This document shows, piece after piece, positions 27,978-36,472 of a stretch of 64,000 nucleotides of DNA (the stretch's first letter is position 1; each line of letters opens with the position of its first letter). The translations under genes and the position numbers were made by a program. The notes under the pieces were generated by a model, which ran no database searches, was not told the origin of the DNA, and saw nothing but the letters and a program-made list of their open reading frames with translations. The DNA comes from JACCTH01 sp963761985 (GTDB lineage: Bacteria; Actinomycetota; Acidimicrobiia; Spongiisociales; ZC4RG35), in contig CAVXIT010000010.1 in NCBI GenBank assembly GCA_963761985.1, positions 197,100 to 261,099 of the forward strand. The letters are read 5' to 3'.

Positions 27978-29470
27978 TCGATGCCACCATTGGCGCTAAC
28001 CCTCTGATCAGTGGCCAACGCAGGCCGCGCTTCGAAGGCAGAGATTCGCTCGACCTCGGCCGCCACCTGGAACACCATGGCCTCCCCCAGGGCAGGACCC
28101 ATTACCTGGAGTCCGATCGGCAATTGATTGCGGTCGAGCCCAACCGGAATCGAGATGGCAGGAGTGCCGGCCAGGTTGGCCGGGATCGTGCAGACATCGG
28201 TGAGATACATCGCGAGCGGATCCTGCGTCTTGGCCCCAAGCTCGAAAGCGGTGGTCGGGCTAGCAGGTGAAACGAGGACGTCGACGTCGGCGAAGACGGC
28301 AGCCAGCTCATTGATCAACTTGGTCCGGACCCGCTGCGCCTGCCCATAGAAGGCGTCGTAGTAGCCCGCCGAAAGGGCATAGGTCCCCAGCAAGATCCGC
28401 CGGGTCACCTCCGATCCGAATCCCTCGCCCCGGGTACGCGCCATCATCTCTTCGACGGTTTCTCCGGGGACTCGCAGCCCGTAGCGCACGCCGTCGAAAC
28501 GGGCGAGGTTGGCAGACGCTTCGGCGGGAGCGATCAAGTAATAAGCCGAGAGTGCGGTCTCGAAGGAAGGAAGGGACACTTCATTCACGACCGCCCCCTG
28601 GGAGCTCAGCTGCTCCACGGCTTCCATCGTGGCCGCCATCACATCGGGCTCATAACCCTCACCGGCCAATTCCTTGACCACCCCGACCCGAACCCCTTTG
28701 ACCCCGCTGGCGAGATTCGGCCGAGCGTCAGGAAGCGGACCGGGATACGAGGTCGCATCAAGAGGATCGTGCCCCGCGATTGTTTCGAACAGAGTCAGCG
28801 CATCCTCGACCGTTCTGGCCAGTGGGCCGATCTGATCGAAACTCGAGGAGAAGGCAACCAACCCGAAGCGACTGACCCGTCCGTAGGTTGGTTTGAAGCC
28901 GACTACTCCACAGAGAGACGCAGGCTGACGAATGGAGCCGCCGGTGTCGGAACCGAAGGCGCCCAGGGCGGAACCGACGGCGACTGCGGCGGCGGATCCG
29001 CCCGAGCTACCGCCCGGAACCCGACTGCTGTTCCAAGGGTTGCGCGTCGGACCGAAGGCCGAGTTCTCAGTGGAAGAGCCCATCGCAAACTCGTCGAGGT
29101 TGGTCTTCCCGACGATCACCGCTCCGGCCTCGCGAAGTCGAGCGACAATGGTGGCGTCGTATGGTGGCCGGTAACCCGACAGGATCTGCGAGCTGCAGGT
29201 CGTTTCAAGCCCGCGGGTACAGAGGTTGTCCTTCAGTGCGATCGGGATGCCGTCGAGTGAGCCCCGGCTCGCGCCGTCCCGCCTCCTCCGATCTGAATCT
29301 TCGGCCGAGGTGCGCGCACCTTCGTGATCGATCGTGACGTAACAATGCAGGTCGGCCTCGGTGAGCGAAGCGCGCCGCAGGACATCCTCGAGGAGCTCGA
29401 CAGCGGTGCTGTCGCCCGTGGCGAGGCGCTCGCCGGCCGCGGCGATGGTGAGATCGGCGAGATCGGTCAC
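27974..29470 (-). CDS. gatA: Aspartyl/glutamyl-tRNA amidotransferase subunit A
   Basis: 498-residue amidase that releases ammonia from glutamine for GatB. Amidase-signature catalytic residues are visible: Lys in IPIALKDNLCTRG, cis-Ser in PGGSSGGSAAAVAVGSA and nucleophile Ser in GSDTGGSIRQPASLCG. The GTG start at 29470 overlaps the gatC stop (TAGTG). Middle gene of gatC-gatA-gatB. Confidence 0.98.
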   Translation of the reverse strand: MTDLADLTIAAAGERLATGDSTAVELLEDVLRRASLTEADLHCYVTIDHEGARTSAEDSDRRRRDGASRGSLDGIPIALKDNLCTRGLETTCSSQILSGYRPPYDATIVARLREAGAVIVGKTNLDEFAMGSSTENSAFGPTRNPWNSSRVPGGSSGGSAAAVAVGSALGAFGSDTGGSIRQPASLCGVVGFKPTYGRVSRFGLVAFSSSFDQIGPLARTVEDALTLFETIAGHDPLDATSYPGPLPDARPNLASGVKGVRVGVVKELAGEGYEPDVMAATMEAVEQLSSQGAVVNEVSLPSFETALSAYYLIAPAEASANLARFDGVRYGLRVPGETVEEMMARTRGEGFGSEVTRRILLGTYALSAGYYDAFYGQAQRVRTKLINELAAVFADVDVLVSPASPTTAFELGAKTQDPLAMYLTDVCTIPANLAGTPAISIPVGLDRNQLPIGLQVMGPALGEAMVFQVAAEVERISAFEARPALATDQRVSANGGIE

Positions 29471-29757
29471 TAGCTCTCCAGGGCCGGGGGAACGACGAAG
29501 TATCCGTCGGCCGTTTGGGGAGCTGCGGCGAGGACCTCGTTCCGGTCCAACGAGGGACGAACCTGGTCTTCGCGAAAACCGTTGACCAGTCCTAAGGGAT
29601 GGGCGGTTGGCTCGAGGCCGTCGGTGGCGACCGATTGCACTTTGGCCGCGTGCTCGAGGATGACGCCGAGCTGGCTCCGATAGGTCGCGAGCTCCTCCTC
29701 GCTGAGAGCGAGACGGGCGAGACGAGCTACGTGGGCGATATCGATTTCGATCGGCAT
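29470..29757 (-). CDS. gatC: Aspartyl/glutamyl-tRNA amidotransferase subunit C
   Basis: 95 residues, usual size. It wraps around and stabilises GatA. Family pattern: IDIAHVARLARLALSEEELA, LGVILEHAAKVQSV, LRP-like DQVRPSLDRNEVLAAAPQTA and a terminal DGYFVVPPALES. First gene of the gatCAB operon, divergent from the M23 peptidase gene across 132 bp. Confidence 0.95.
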   Translation of the reverse strand: MPIEIDIAHVARLARLALSEEELATYRSQLGVILEHAAKVQSVATDGLEPTAHPLGLVNGFREDQVRPSLDRNEVLAAAPQTADGYFVVPPALES

Positions 29758-29788
29758 TTACTGGGTGTTTCGGGTCGACGAGGCCGTT

Positions 29789-29817
29789 AACAAGCCGCCA
29801 ACAAGCCGTCGAACAAG
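29789..29817. repeat. Short direct repeats AACAAGCCG at ~11-12-bp spacing
   Basis: AACAAGCCG at 29789 and 29800, then AACAAG at 29812, in the region between divergent gatC and the M23 gene. Spacing of one helical turn suggests a possible protein-binding array; chance is not excluded. Confidence 0.35.
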
Positions 29818-29889
29818 TGTAAGCCGGGTTGCAGGCTCGCGAACTTCGGGCTTAGCTGTTTGGTCTTGGCGGAACCGGAGAGGGATTCC

Positions 29890-31035
29890 ATGCTCAAGAA
29901 AAATCGGCCTTTTGCCGAACTCTCCCTTGTGGAGTGGAAGAGAACCCGACCCCGGGTCGGCGCTGCCGTTGCAGTTGCCCTTGTGCTGCTTTTCGTTCCG
30001 GCTGCGTTAGGTGACGAATTCGTTCCCACCCAACCCTTCGATCCCAACCGGATCGTCTTCCCGATCGTCGGCACACCGGTGACCTTCATCGACGACTTCG
30101 CCCAGCCGCGCGGGTCGGGGCGGACCCACGGCGCCACCGACATCATGACAAATGGGATCAAAGGATGGCCGGTGGTCGCGGCCGCCGACGGAGTCGTTAC
30201 CTGGATCGGCAGCAACTGCTGCTACCTGGCCATCGATCACGGAGGCGGCTACGAGACCTGGTACATCCACCTCAACAACGACAACCCGGGCACCGACGAT
30301 GGACTTGGTTGGGGGATTGCGGTCACCGAGGGCACCGTGGTCAGCCAGGGCCAGTTGATCGGCTGGGTCGGCGACAGCGGCAACGCGGAATCGGTGGGAC
30401 CGCATCTCCATTTCGAGATCAGGCTCAACGACGTGCCGATCAACCCCTACCAGTACCTGCTCGCCGCGCCTCGCTTGAGCGCACCGGGCGGAGTCACAGT
30501 TCCTCCTCCGACTGGAAACACCTTCAGCGATGACGACGGGAATCCGCACGAGGCCAATATCGAGACTCTGTTCGCCAACGGAATCACGATTGGGTGCGGT
30601 GGTGGCCGCTACTGCCCTCTCGCCCCTATCACCCGCGGACAGATCGCCCTCTTCATCTATCGCTTGCAGGGATCACCGACGAGCACCGAGAACTTCTATG
30701 ACGACGACACCGGCTCGATCTACGAACAGGCGGCCAATGGCGTCACGTCGCTCGGGATCGGATTCGGCTGCGGCGAGCGGGCGTACTGTCCGGAGGCGGG
30801 GCTGCGGCGCGACGAGATGGCCGAGCTCCTGACCCGCACCTTCAACCTGGCCCCGAGCACAACCGATTTCTTCGCGGATGACGACGACTCCGCCCACGAG
30901 GCTGCCATCAACGCCCTCCGCCAGGCTGGAATCACCATTGGTTGTGATCCCGATGATGCCGGCTCCTACTGCCCCAACCGGATCCTGACCCGTGACGAAA
31001 TGGCCACGTTCTTCGTCCGGGCCATGGACCTCTAG
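29890..31035 (+). CDS. Secreted M23 (LytM-like) peptidase with three SLH-like repeats
   Basis: 381 residues. Signal/anchor segment VGAAVAVALVLLFVPAALG. The M23 zinc site is complete: GRTHGATDIMT (HxxxD) and GPHLHFEIRL (HxH). Three C-terminal repeats of about 55 residues resemble S-layer-homology modules, each with a Cys pair (TIGCGGGRYCP, GFGCGERAYCP, TIGCDPDDAGSYCP) and an ITRGQIALFIYRL-like helix. Such proteins cut peptidoglycan cross-bridges and bind the cell wall. ATG 29890 follows GGAGAGGG; an upstream TTG (29860) is less likely. Confidence 0.9.
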   Translation: MLKKNRPFAELSLVEWKRTRPRVGAAVAVALVLLFVPAALGDEFVPTQPFDPNRIVFPIVGTPVTFIDDFAQPRGSGRTHGATDIMTNGIKGWPVVAAADGVVTWIGSNCCYLAIDHGGGYETWYIHLNNDNPGTDDGLGWGIAVTEGTVVSQGQLIGWVGDSGNAESVGPHLHFEIRLNDVPINPYQYLLAAPRLSAPGGVTVPPPTGNTFSDDDGNPHEANIETLFANGITIGCGGGRYCPLAPITRGQIALFIYRLQGSPTSTENFYDDDTGSIYEQAANGVTSLGIGFGCGERAYCPEAGLRRDEMAELLTRTFNLAPSTTDFFADDDDSAHEAAINALRQAGITIGCDPDDAGSYCPNRILTRDEMATFFVRAMDL

Positions 31036-31047
31036 CAAAATTCCCAT

Positions 31048-31629
31048 GTGAGAACCGGAAAGGGGCCGCGGGCGTCTAGGAAACGTGCCCCGGCAACCAC
31101 CCCAGACGAAGACGACACGAAGATGATGGCCGTCGACACGGGGGAAATTCCCGTTGTCCGTTATGCGACCGGGACCTTCGAGTCTTTCTATCAGACCAGC
31201 CGCCAGCACATCTTTCGAGCGTTGGCGCTGACGTTGGGAGATTCCGATCTCGCGGCGGACGCGGTGGACGAAGCCATGGCGCGCGCCTATCAGCACTGGC
31301 GGAACGTCTCCACCTTCGACAACCAGGCGGGCTGGGTCTACCGGGTCGGGCTCAATTGGGCTCGATCGCGCCTGCGCAAACGCAAGCGGGAGATCCTCTC
31401 TGACGCTCCCCCCGAGCAAGCGACCGAGTTGACGTTCTCGGATCCTTATCTCGAAAAGGCGGTGATGTCGCTCCCCCTCGAAGCGCGCTCGGTGGTGGTC
31501 CTGCGTTTCTACCTCGATTGGTCGACCGATGAAGTCGCCCGCGCGCTCGGGATTCGGCCGGGAACGGTGAAAAGCCGACTGCATCGGGCCATGAATGAAC
31601 TACGCGAACAATTGGAAGTGACCCCGTGA
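31048..31629 (+). CDS. ECF-type RNA polymerase sigma factor
   Basis: Up to 193 residues. Region 2: FESFYQTSRQHIFRALALTL to DEAMARAYQHWRNVSTFDNQ then GWVYRVGLNWARSRLRKRKR. Region 4: MSLPLEARSVVVLRFYLDWS then TDEVARALGIRPGTVKSRLH. Start uncertain: GTG 31048 adds a basic tail, but ATG 31123 (MMAVDTGEIPVVRYATG) places region 2 at the usual distance. It overlaps the next gene by GTGA, a typical sigma/anti-sigma arrangement. Confidence 0.88.
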   Translation: MRTGKGPRASRKRAPATTPDEDDTKMMAVDTGEIPVVRYATGTFESFYQTSRQHIFRALALTLGDSDLAADAVDEAMARAYQHWRNVSTFDNQAGWVYRVGLNWARSRLRKRKREILSDAPPEQATELTFSDPYLEKAVMSLPLEARSVVVLRFYLDWSTDEVARALGIRPGTVKSRLHRAMNELREQLEVTP

Positions 31630-33230
31630 GCCTGGAAAAGCGAATCCGCGACGAACTCCACGACACCGCCGAGCGACTGGCGCTCGACCCGGGCGAGTAC
31701 CGCCGGGCGATGGAACTCGGTGCGAGAAGACGGCGCCAGCGCCTCGGGCTCATCCTCACCAGCGCGGTCGGATTGGTTGCCATCGTCTTCGCGGCGAACG
31801 CGATCGAGATCGGCGGTACCGACGAGCCCGGAATTCTTGCGGGGAATACCGCGGCAACGATCGATCCGACCACCCAATCGACTCTGGCTCCGGTGCCGCC
31901 GGTTTCCACCGCGCCTCCTGCAACCATGCCGGCAGTGCGCGACCTCGGGGCCAGCGTGGCCGTTGCCTCGACCGAAGGGATCTCCGTTTTCGATCCGGGC
32001 CAGGAAGCGGCGGTGCTGACCGGCGACCCGTATTACCAATCGATCACGTGGGTAGCCAGCGACGGCGAAGGCGGGTTGGTCTACACGCATGAGGTCACCC
32101 CGCTCCCCTGGGAGCAGTGGTCGCTTATGCGGCTCCCGGCCGGGTGCCGCCAACCCCACAGCCCTCGTCGCTCCCGAAGGCGGCGGGTTGATCACCCCGA
32201 TCGGCGTCGACAATGGCTCGGTTTTCTACCGGCACGACGACCTCGCCGGAGAAAGCTCGATCAGGGCGATCAATCTCGACGGGACCGACGCTCGGGTGAT
32301 TGTTGGTTCTCTTCCGCTGGTTTGCGTATGCCGCGGTCGATGAAGGCATGCTCGTGATCACCCTGGGCGGCGACTGCGGCGGCTATCAGTTTTTCAGCAC
32401 AGATGGTGCTCAGCTCCCCACGCCCGATTGGGCAACCGAATGCGGGCGAGTTGGCAATGACATCGCCCTGGCCGATGGTTTCCTTTTCACGTTGTCCACG
32501 ACACGGTCCGCTACGACTTGGTCCGCATCGACCTCGAAACCGGCGAGCAGGCGGCGACCCCTATCGATGAGGGCTGGCAGATCGAGGCGGACTCGGCCTC
32601 CCGCGTTGCCTACGCCAGCGCCGCCGAAGGCAACAACATCATCCGGGTCGGCGACTTCAGCGGCGACGAGTTTGTCGAAGACCGAGTCCTACCTGGGTGG
32701 TCCAGGCCCGTTTGCACTGTTGTCGGGGTTGAACCTGGCTACCAATGCCCGGCTCGGTTCGGGGATGGGAGAACTGCCCTGCACCCCGACCGACGTGCCC
32801 AACCCCGAGCCGACCGGCTTGCCGGCGCCGGTCGAAGAGAAGTTTCAGCAGGTGTTCACGTTGGCCAAGTCCTGCGAACTCGAGGCGCTGGCCGAGCTAG
32901 TCCGCGACGACGGCGCCGAATTCTCTAGCAGAGTGGAGGATCCGGTCCAGACCTGGGTGCGCAGTGCTCGCCACGGGTTTGACATCATGCCGATGACGGT
33001 GCGGATCCTGAACGTCCCTCCCGTGCTCGACGGCGACACCTATGCCTGGCCGGGCGTGTTTGCGACCAACAGCGAAGAGGACTGGCAGCAGCTCTCGGGC
33101 GTGCTCAGCGCCGCCGAATTCGAGCAGATGAACCAGTTCCGCGACCGGCGATGGGGTACCTGGGCTTGCGGGTCGGCATCACCACCGACGGGCGCCTCAG
33201 CTACCTAATTGCGGGAGATGGGTGGCTAGG
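31626..33230 (+). pseudogene. Membrane protein next to ECF sigma (anti-sigma-like), frameshifted
   Basis: Start MSLEKRIRDELHDTAERLAL, a basic patch (GARRRRQRLG) and one membrane helix (LILTSAVGLVAIVFAANAI), then a Pro/Thr linker and a large extracellular part with beta-propeller-like text (DLGASVAVASTEGISVFDPG, ITPIGVDNGSVFYRHDDLAG, LVRIDLETGEQAATPIDEGW, EKFQQVFTLAKSCELEALAE). The frame changes near 32148, 32310, 32510, 32690 and 33155, and the stop near 33228 also needs a frame change. Cytoplasmic N terminus plus external sensor is the usual layout for an anti-sigma factor, but no zinc-binding motif is visible, so the role is inferred from position. Confidence 0.6.
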
Positions 33231-33273
33231 CCCGTTCGACCGGTGGGGTAGCAGGCTGACCTGTCGGTTTCGG

Positions 33274-33279
33274 TACCTT
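33274..33279 (+). promoter_or_regulatory. Putative -10 element of the methyltransferase gene
   Basis: TACCTT, exactly 6 nt before ATG 33286. This supports an independent, leaderless start for the gene and thus a boundary with the broken upstream gene. Confidence 0.4.
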
Positions 33280-33285
33280 TCGAGC

Positions 33286-34155
33286 ATGGCGTTCGAAGAA
33301 CTGATGGGACTAGCCAACCGACTACTTGGCAACGCGCAGACACTCGCTGCCATCGCCGCGTATCTCCGACTTGGCGAGCTCGACCTCGAAGGCGATCTGG
33401 CGTTGCGCAAACAGCTCGAGCGCGTACTCGACCTCCTTGGCGTTCGAGACGGGATCGACTCACTCGAGCCGCAGCAGCGGGCAGTGCTGCTGTCCTTCGT
33501 CCGCTCATATCTGTCGCAAGCTGTCGACCTGGTGGAGGATCCCGCGAAAGAAAACGCGTGGAGCCACCGCGATCCAGCGTTGCTCCAAGCCCAAGGGCGG
33601 GCATCAGGCATGGTTGCCACGCTGATGGCGGGGGCGGGACTCGGCTCGCCCCGCGCCCGGATCCTCGACGTCGGAACCGGCGTTGCCGGTCTGGCGATTG
33701 CGTTCTGTCGGGAGTTCCCACAGGCAACGGTGGTGGGGATCGACCCTTGGCCACCTTCGCTCGAGCTGGCGAGGCAAAACGTCGTGTCAGCTGACCTCAC
33801 GGACCGGATCGCCCTCGTCGAAACGACGATCCAGGATTTCGAAGATCGGGATGGGTTCGATCTCGCGTGGTTGCCATCATTCTTCATCCCCGAAGACGTC
33901 CTCGACCAAGCCATCGCGCGGGTATTCGATCTGTTGCGTCCAGGAGGCGCCCTCGTCGTCGGGACTACGCACGCTGACCAGGAGGATCCGGTGGCCGCAG
34001 CCACCGACGCGCTCTTCACGATCCGCTCGGGCGGCTCGGTGCTCGAAGCGCAAGGGGCGATCGATCGCCTAGCGAGGGCCGGATTCGCAGACGTACATGA
34101 GGTCGAACGAACCTGGAACCCGCCAATTCGCTTCGTCGCCGGAACGCGGCCCTAA
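33286..34155 (+). CDS. SAM-dependent methyltransferase with helical N-terminal domain
   Basis: 289 residues. A ~100-residue helical N-terminal part precedes a class I SAM fold: ILDVGTGVAGLAIAFCREFP (motif I, near residue 126), ATVVGIDPWPPSLELARQNV, FDLAWLPSFFIPEDVLDQAI and LLRPGGALVVGTTH. The general shape (helical dimerisation domain plus SAM domain) recalls small-molecule O-methyltransferases; the substrate is unknown. ATG 33286 is chosen although the frame is open further upstream, because upstream sequence belongs to the preceding gene. Confidence 0.82.
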   Translation: MAFEELMGLANRLLGNAQTLAAIAAYLRLGELDLEGDLALRKQLERVLDLLGVRDGIDSLEPQQRAVLLSFVRSYLSQAVDLVEDPAKENAWSHRDPALLQAQGRASGMVATLMAGAGLGSPRARILDVGTGVAGLAIAFCREFPQATVVGIDPWPPSLELARQNVVSADLTDRIALVETTIQDFEDRDGFDLAWLPSFFIPEDVLDQAIARVFDLLRPGGALVVGTTHADQEDPVAAATDALFTIRSGGSVLEAQGAIDRLARAGFADVHEVERTWNPPIRFVAGTRP

Positions 34156-34184
34156 CCAGGATTTCAACCGACTGCAGCTCGCCT

Positions 34185-34190
34185 TAACCT
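34185..34190 (+). promoter_or_regulatory. Putative -10 element of the small membrane protein gene
   Basis: TAACCT exactly 6 nt before GTG 34197; leaderless-type arrangement. Confidence 0.4.
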
Positions 34191-34196
34191 GCACGC

Positions 34197-34634
34197 GTGT
34201 CCACTCGCTCGGAAGGCCGTCATCTCACGAAACCCGCTGGCCCCTATCGGGTGATTTATTTCGGGATCGGGTTGGTCGTGGTTGCGGTGGTCATTCTCGC
34301 GGTTGCGTTTGGGGGCGGCAACGAACCGCTACCTCTGCCCGCGCCGATCGAGGCGCTTACTCCCCACCCGAATGACGTCGCCCTGTCACAGGCGATCCTC
34401 GAGGTCGACCTCGAAGCGGGCTATCTCGCGTCGATCTATGTGGACGGCTTCCTCCTCCCGGACAACGAAGTGATCTACGTCGAACCTACGGGCGTGCACC
34501 GCTGGCAACCCAGCTCCCAAAGCGTGGTGGTAGCCGAATGGACGCCGGGCACGCACGAGGTGCGGATCGTGTGGGACTCGCTCGGCGGCCTACCGAGCCC
34601 CGGCGAGTTCATCTGGAGCTTCCGGATCCAATAG
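34197..34634 (+). CDS. Single-pass membrane protein, unknown function
   Basis: 145 residues. Short cytoplasmic N terminus, one membrane helix (VIYFGIGLVVVAVVILAVAF), then a ~100-residue external domain with beta-rich text (AGYLASIYVDGFLLPDNEVI, GTHEVRIVWDSLG) resembling an immunoglobulin-like sandwich. No family recognised. Its 3' end overlaps the convergent dapE by 45 nt. Confidence 0.7.
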   Translation: MSTRSEGRHLTKPAGPYRVIYFGIGLVVVAVVILAVAFGGGNEPLPLPAPIEALTPHPNDVALSQAILEVDLEAGYLASIYVDGFLLPDNEVIYVEPTGVHRWQPSSQSVVVAEWTPGTHEVRIVWDSLGGLPSPGEFIWSFRIQ

Positions 34635-35672
34635 AACCGTCCGCAGGTTGGAGAAGACAATCTCGAGGTCGTCGAGGCGCACGCTCTCCTCTCGTTTGTG
34701 GGCGAGGCTGGTCTCCCCCGGGCCGTAATTGACGGCCGCGATGCCGCGGGCACCGAGTCGAGCGACATCAGTCCATCCTTGCTTGGCCGCTTTCGGAACT
34801 GACGCAACCGTCAGTAGCCGATCGAGAATCGGGTGGCTGGTGTCGACCGGCCCCGCAGGCGCGGAATCTGCGACGGCGAACTCGTCGACGTCGGCACAAA
34901 CCTCGGCCAGGTATGCCACTGCCTGCTCAATCGACTTCGTTGGGGCGAACCGGTAGTTCACATTCAGTTCGAATCGATCGGGAATGATGTTGTTGGCAAT
35001 CCCCCCGGTCGCTCGTGTGATCGAGATCACCTCCCGGTAGACCAGGCCATCGATCGTGACCGGGTCCGGCTGGCGTTCGTGCATCGCTGCTAGCCAGCTT
35101 CCGGCCTTGGTGACAGCGTTCTCTCCCAGCCACGGGCGAGCTGAGTGCGCAGAGACGCCATGGAAGGCAACTCCCGCGTTCAAGAGTCCGTTGCAACCAA
35201 TTTGGACCTCCGAATCGCTTGGTTCGAGAACGAAAGCAAACCCGGCTTCGCTGAGCCAGGGAGCGCGGTTCAGGACTGACTCGAGCTCGTTCGCATCGGC
35301 GGGTCCTTCCTCGCCGGCATAAAAGACCCCGATGAGATCGCGACCTTGGAGGCGAATATCGCGATCCTCGAGCAGGTGCAGCATCACCGCCACCCCGCCC
35401 TTCATGTCGGTGGCGCCCAGTCCATGCAACCGGCCATCTTCGACAAACGCGCTCGATTGGCCCTGCGCGGGGACGGTGTCGATGTGTCCGACCAGCAGAA
35501 TCGGCCTTTCGCCGTCGCGCGGCCCGACCACGAGGGAGTTGCCGACACGATCAACCGATTCCCGACCAAACGTTTCGTAAAGCCGAGCGGCGATCTCTGT
35601 GCAGAGACGACCCTCATTGCCCGTCTCCGAAGGGGTGTCGACCAACCACGTCAAAGTTTCGACCAGGTTCAG
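34590..35672 (-). CDS. dapE: Succinyl-diaminopimelate desuccinylase
   Basis: Zinc M20 peptidase-fold enzyme of the succinylase branch of lysine/DAP synthesis. About 360 residues. Metal ligands: H and D in LLVGHIDTVPAQG, D in LGATDMKGGVAVML, E-E in GVFYAGEEGPADAN; the lid domain has FHGVSAHSARPWLGENAV, and the C terminus has TSLAHKREESVRLDDLE. No ATG/GTG/TTG lies where homology begins (LNLVETLTWLVDTPS); a CTG at 35672 overlaps the dapD stop (CTGA) and mirrors other 4-nt overlaps, so it is the preferred but unproven start. Last gene of the iscS-to-dapE run. Confidence 0.9.
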   Translation of the reverse strand: MNLVETLTWLVDTPSETGNEGRLCTEIAARLYETFGRESVDRVGNSLVVGPRDGERPILLVGHIDTVPAQGQSSAFVEDGRLHGLGATDMKGGVAVMLHLLEDRDIRLQGRDLIGVFYAGEEGPADANELESVLNRAPWLSEAGFAFVLEPSDSEVQIGCNGLLNAGVAFHGVSAHSARPWLGENAVTKAGSWLAAMHERQPDPVTIDGLVYREVISITRATGGIANNIIPDRFELNVNYRFAPTKSIEQAVAYLAEVCADVDEFAVADSAPAGPVDTSHPILDRLLTVASVPKAAKQGWTDVARLGARGIAAVNYGPGETSLAHKREESVRLDDLEIVFSNLRTVLLDPEAPDELAGAR

Positions 35673-36472
35673 ACGCTGACCCCCATCTCCCGCAGATATG
35701 CGTTGAGCGAGGTTTTGTCGTCGGTCGCTGCGGTTCGCTGGCCGATGATGAGAGCACACGTCAACTGATAGGTCCCGGACGGAAATTCCTTGGGCCGCGT
35801 CCCCGGTACCACCACCGATCCAGCCGGTACCCGCCCGCGATACTCAACCGGTTCGGGGCCCGTCACATCGATCACTGGGGTGTTGGCCGCAATGACGGTG
35901 TTGGCTCCGAGGACTGCCCGCTCCTCGATTAACGCCCCCTCGACGATGATCGAGCGCGAACCGATAAAGGCTCCATCTTCAATAATCACCGGCCGCGCCC
36001 CCGGCGGTTCGAGCACTCCGCCGATGCCGACTCCTCCACTGAGGTGAACGTTGCGGCCGATCTGCGCACAGGAACCGACTGTCGCCCAGGTGTCGACCAT
36101 GGTGCCGGAGCCGACATAGGCGCCGATGTTCACGTAGCCGGGCATGACGATCACCCCCGGTTCGCAGAAGGCGCCGTAGCGAATTGCCCCCGGCGGCACG
36201 AGCCGCACCTGCTGGCTGGCGAGGTCTTTTTTGAGGGGGATCTTGTCGTGGTACTCATAAGGGCCGACGTTGACGGTCTCCATATTCCGCAGTCGGAAGT
36301 AGAGGAGGATCGCCTGTTTGAGCCAGGTGTTGACTTGCCACTGGCCGTCGACTTTCTCCGCCACCCGGTACCGGCCACTGTCCAGCCCGGCGATGGCCTC
36401 CTCGATCGAGTCGCGGGCGGTCTCAAGCTCGGCCTTGCCGGCGAAAGCCTCTTCGATCAGATGGCGAGGCAT
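35669..36472 (-). CDS. dapD: Tetrahydrodipicolinate N-succinyltransferase
   Basis: 267 residues. Transfers succinyl from succinyl-CoA to tetrahydrodipicolinate. Left-handed beta-helix hexapeptides dominate the middle: VIVMPGYVNIGAYVGSGTMV then DTWATVGSCAQIGRNVHLSG and IIEDGAFIGSRSIIVEGALI. An N-terminal helical domain (RDSIEEAIAGLDSGRYRVAE) precedes it. The start lies 16 nt inside dapC, and the stop overlaps the presumed dapE start. Confidence 0.96.
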   Translation of the reverse strand: MPRHLIEEAFAGKAELETARDSIEEAIAGLDSGRYRVAEKVDGQWQVNTWLKQAILLYFRLRNMETVNVGPYEYHDKIPLKKDLASQQVRLVPPGAIRYGAFCEPGVIVMPGYVNIGAYVGSGTMVDTWATVGSCAQIGRNVHLSGGVGIGGVLEPPGARPVIIEDGAFIGSRSIIVEGALIEERAVLGANTVIAANTPVIDVTGPEPVEYRGRVPAGSVVVPGTRPKEFPSGTYQLTCALIIGQRTAATDDKTSLNAYLREMGVSV

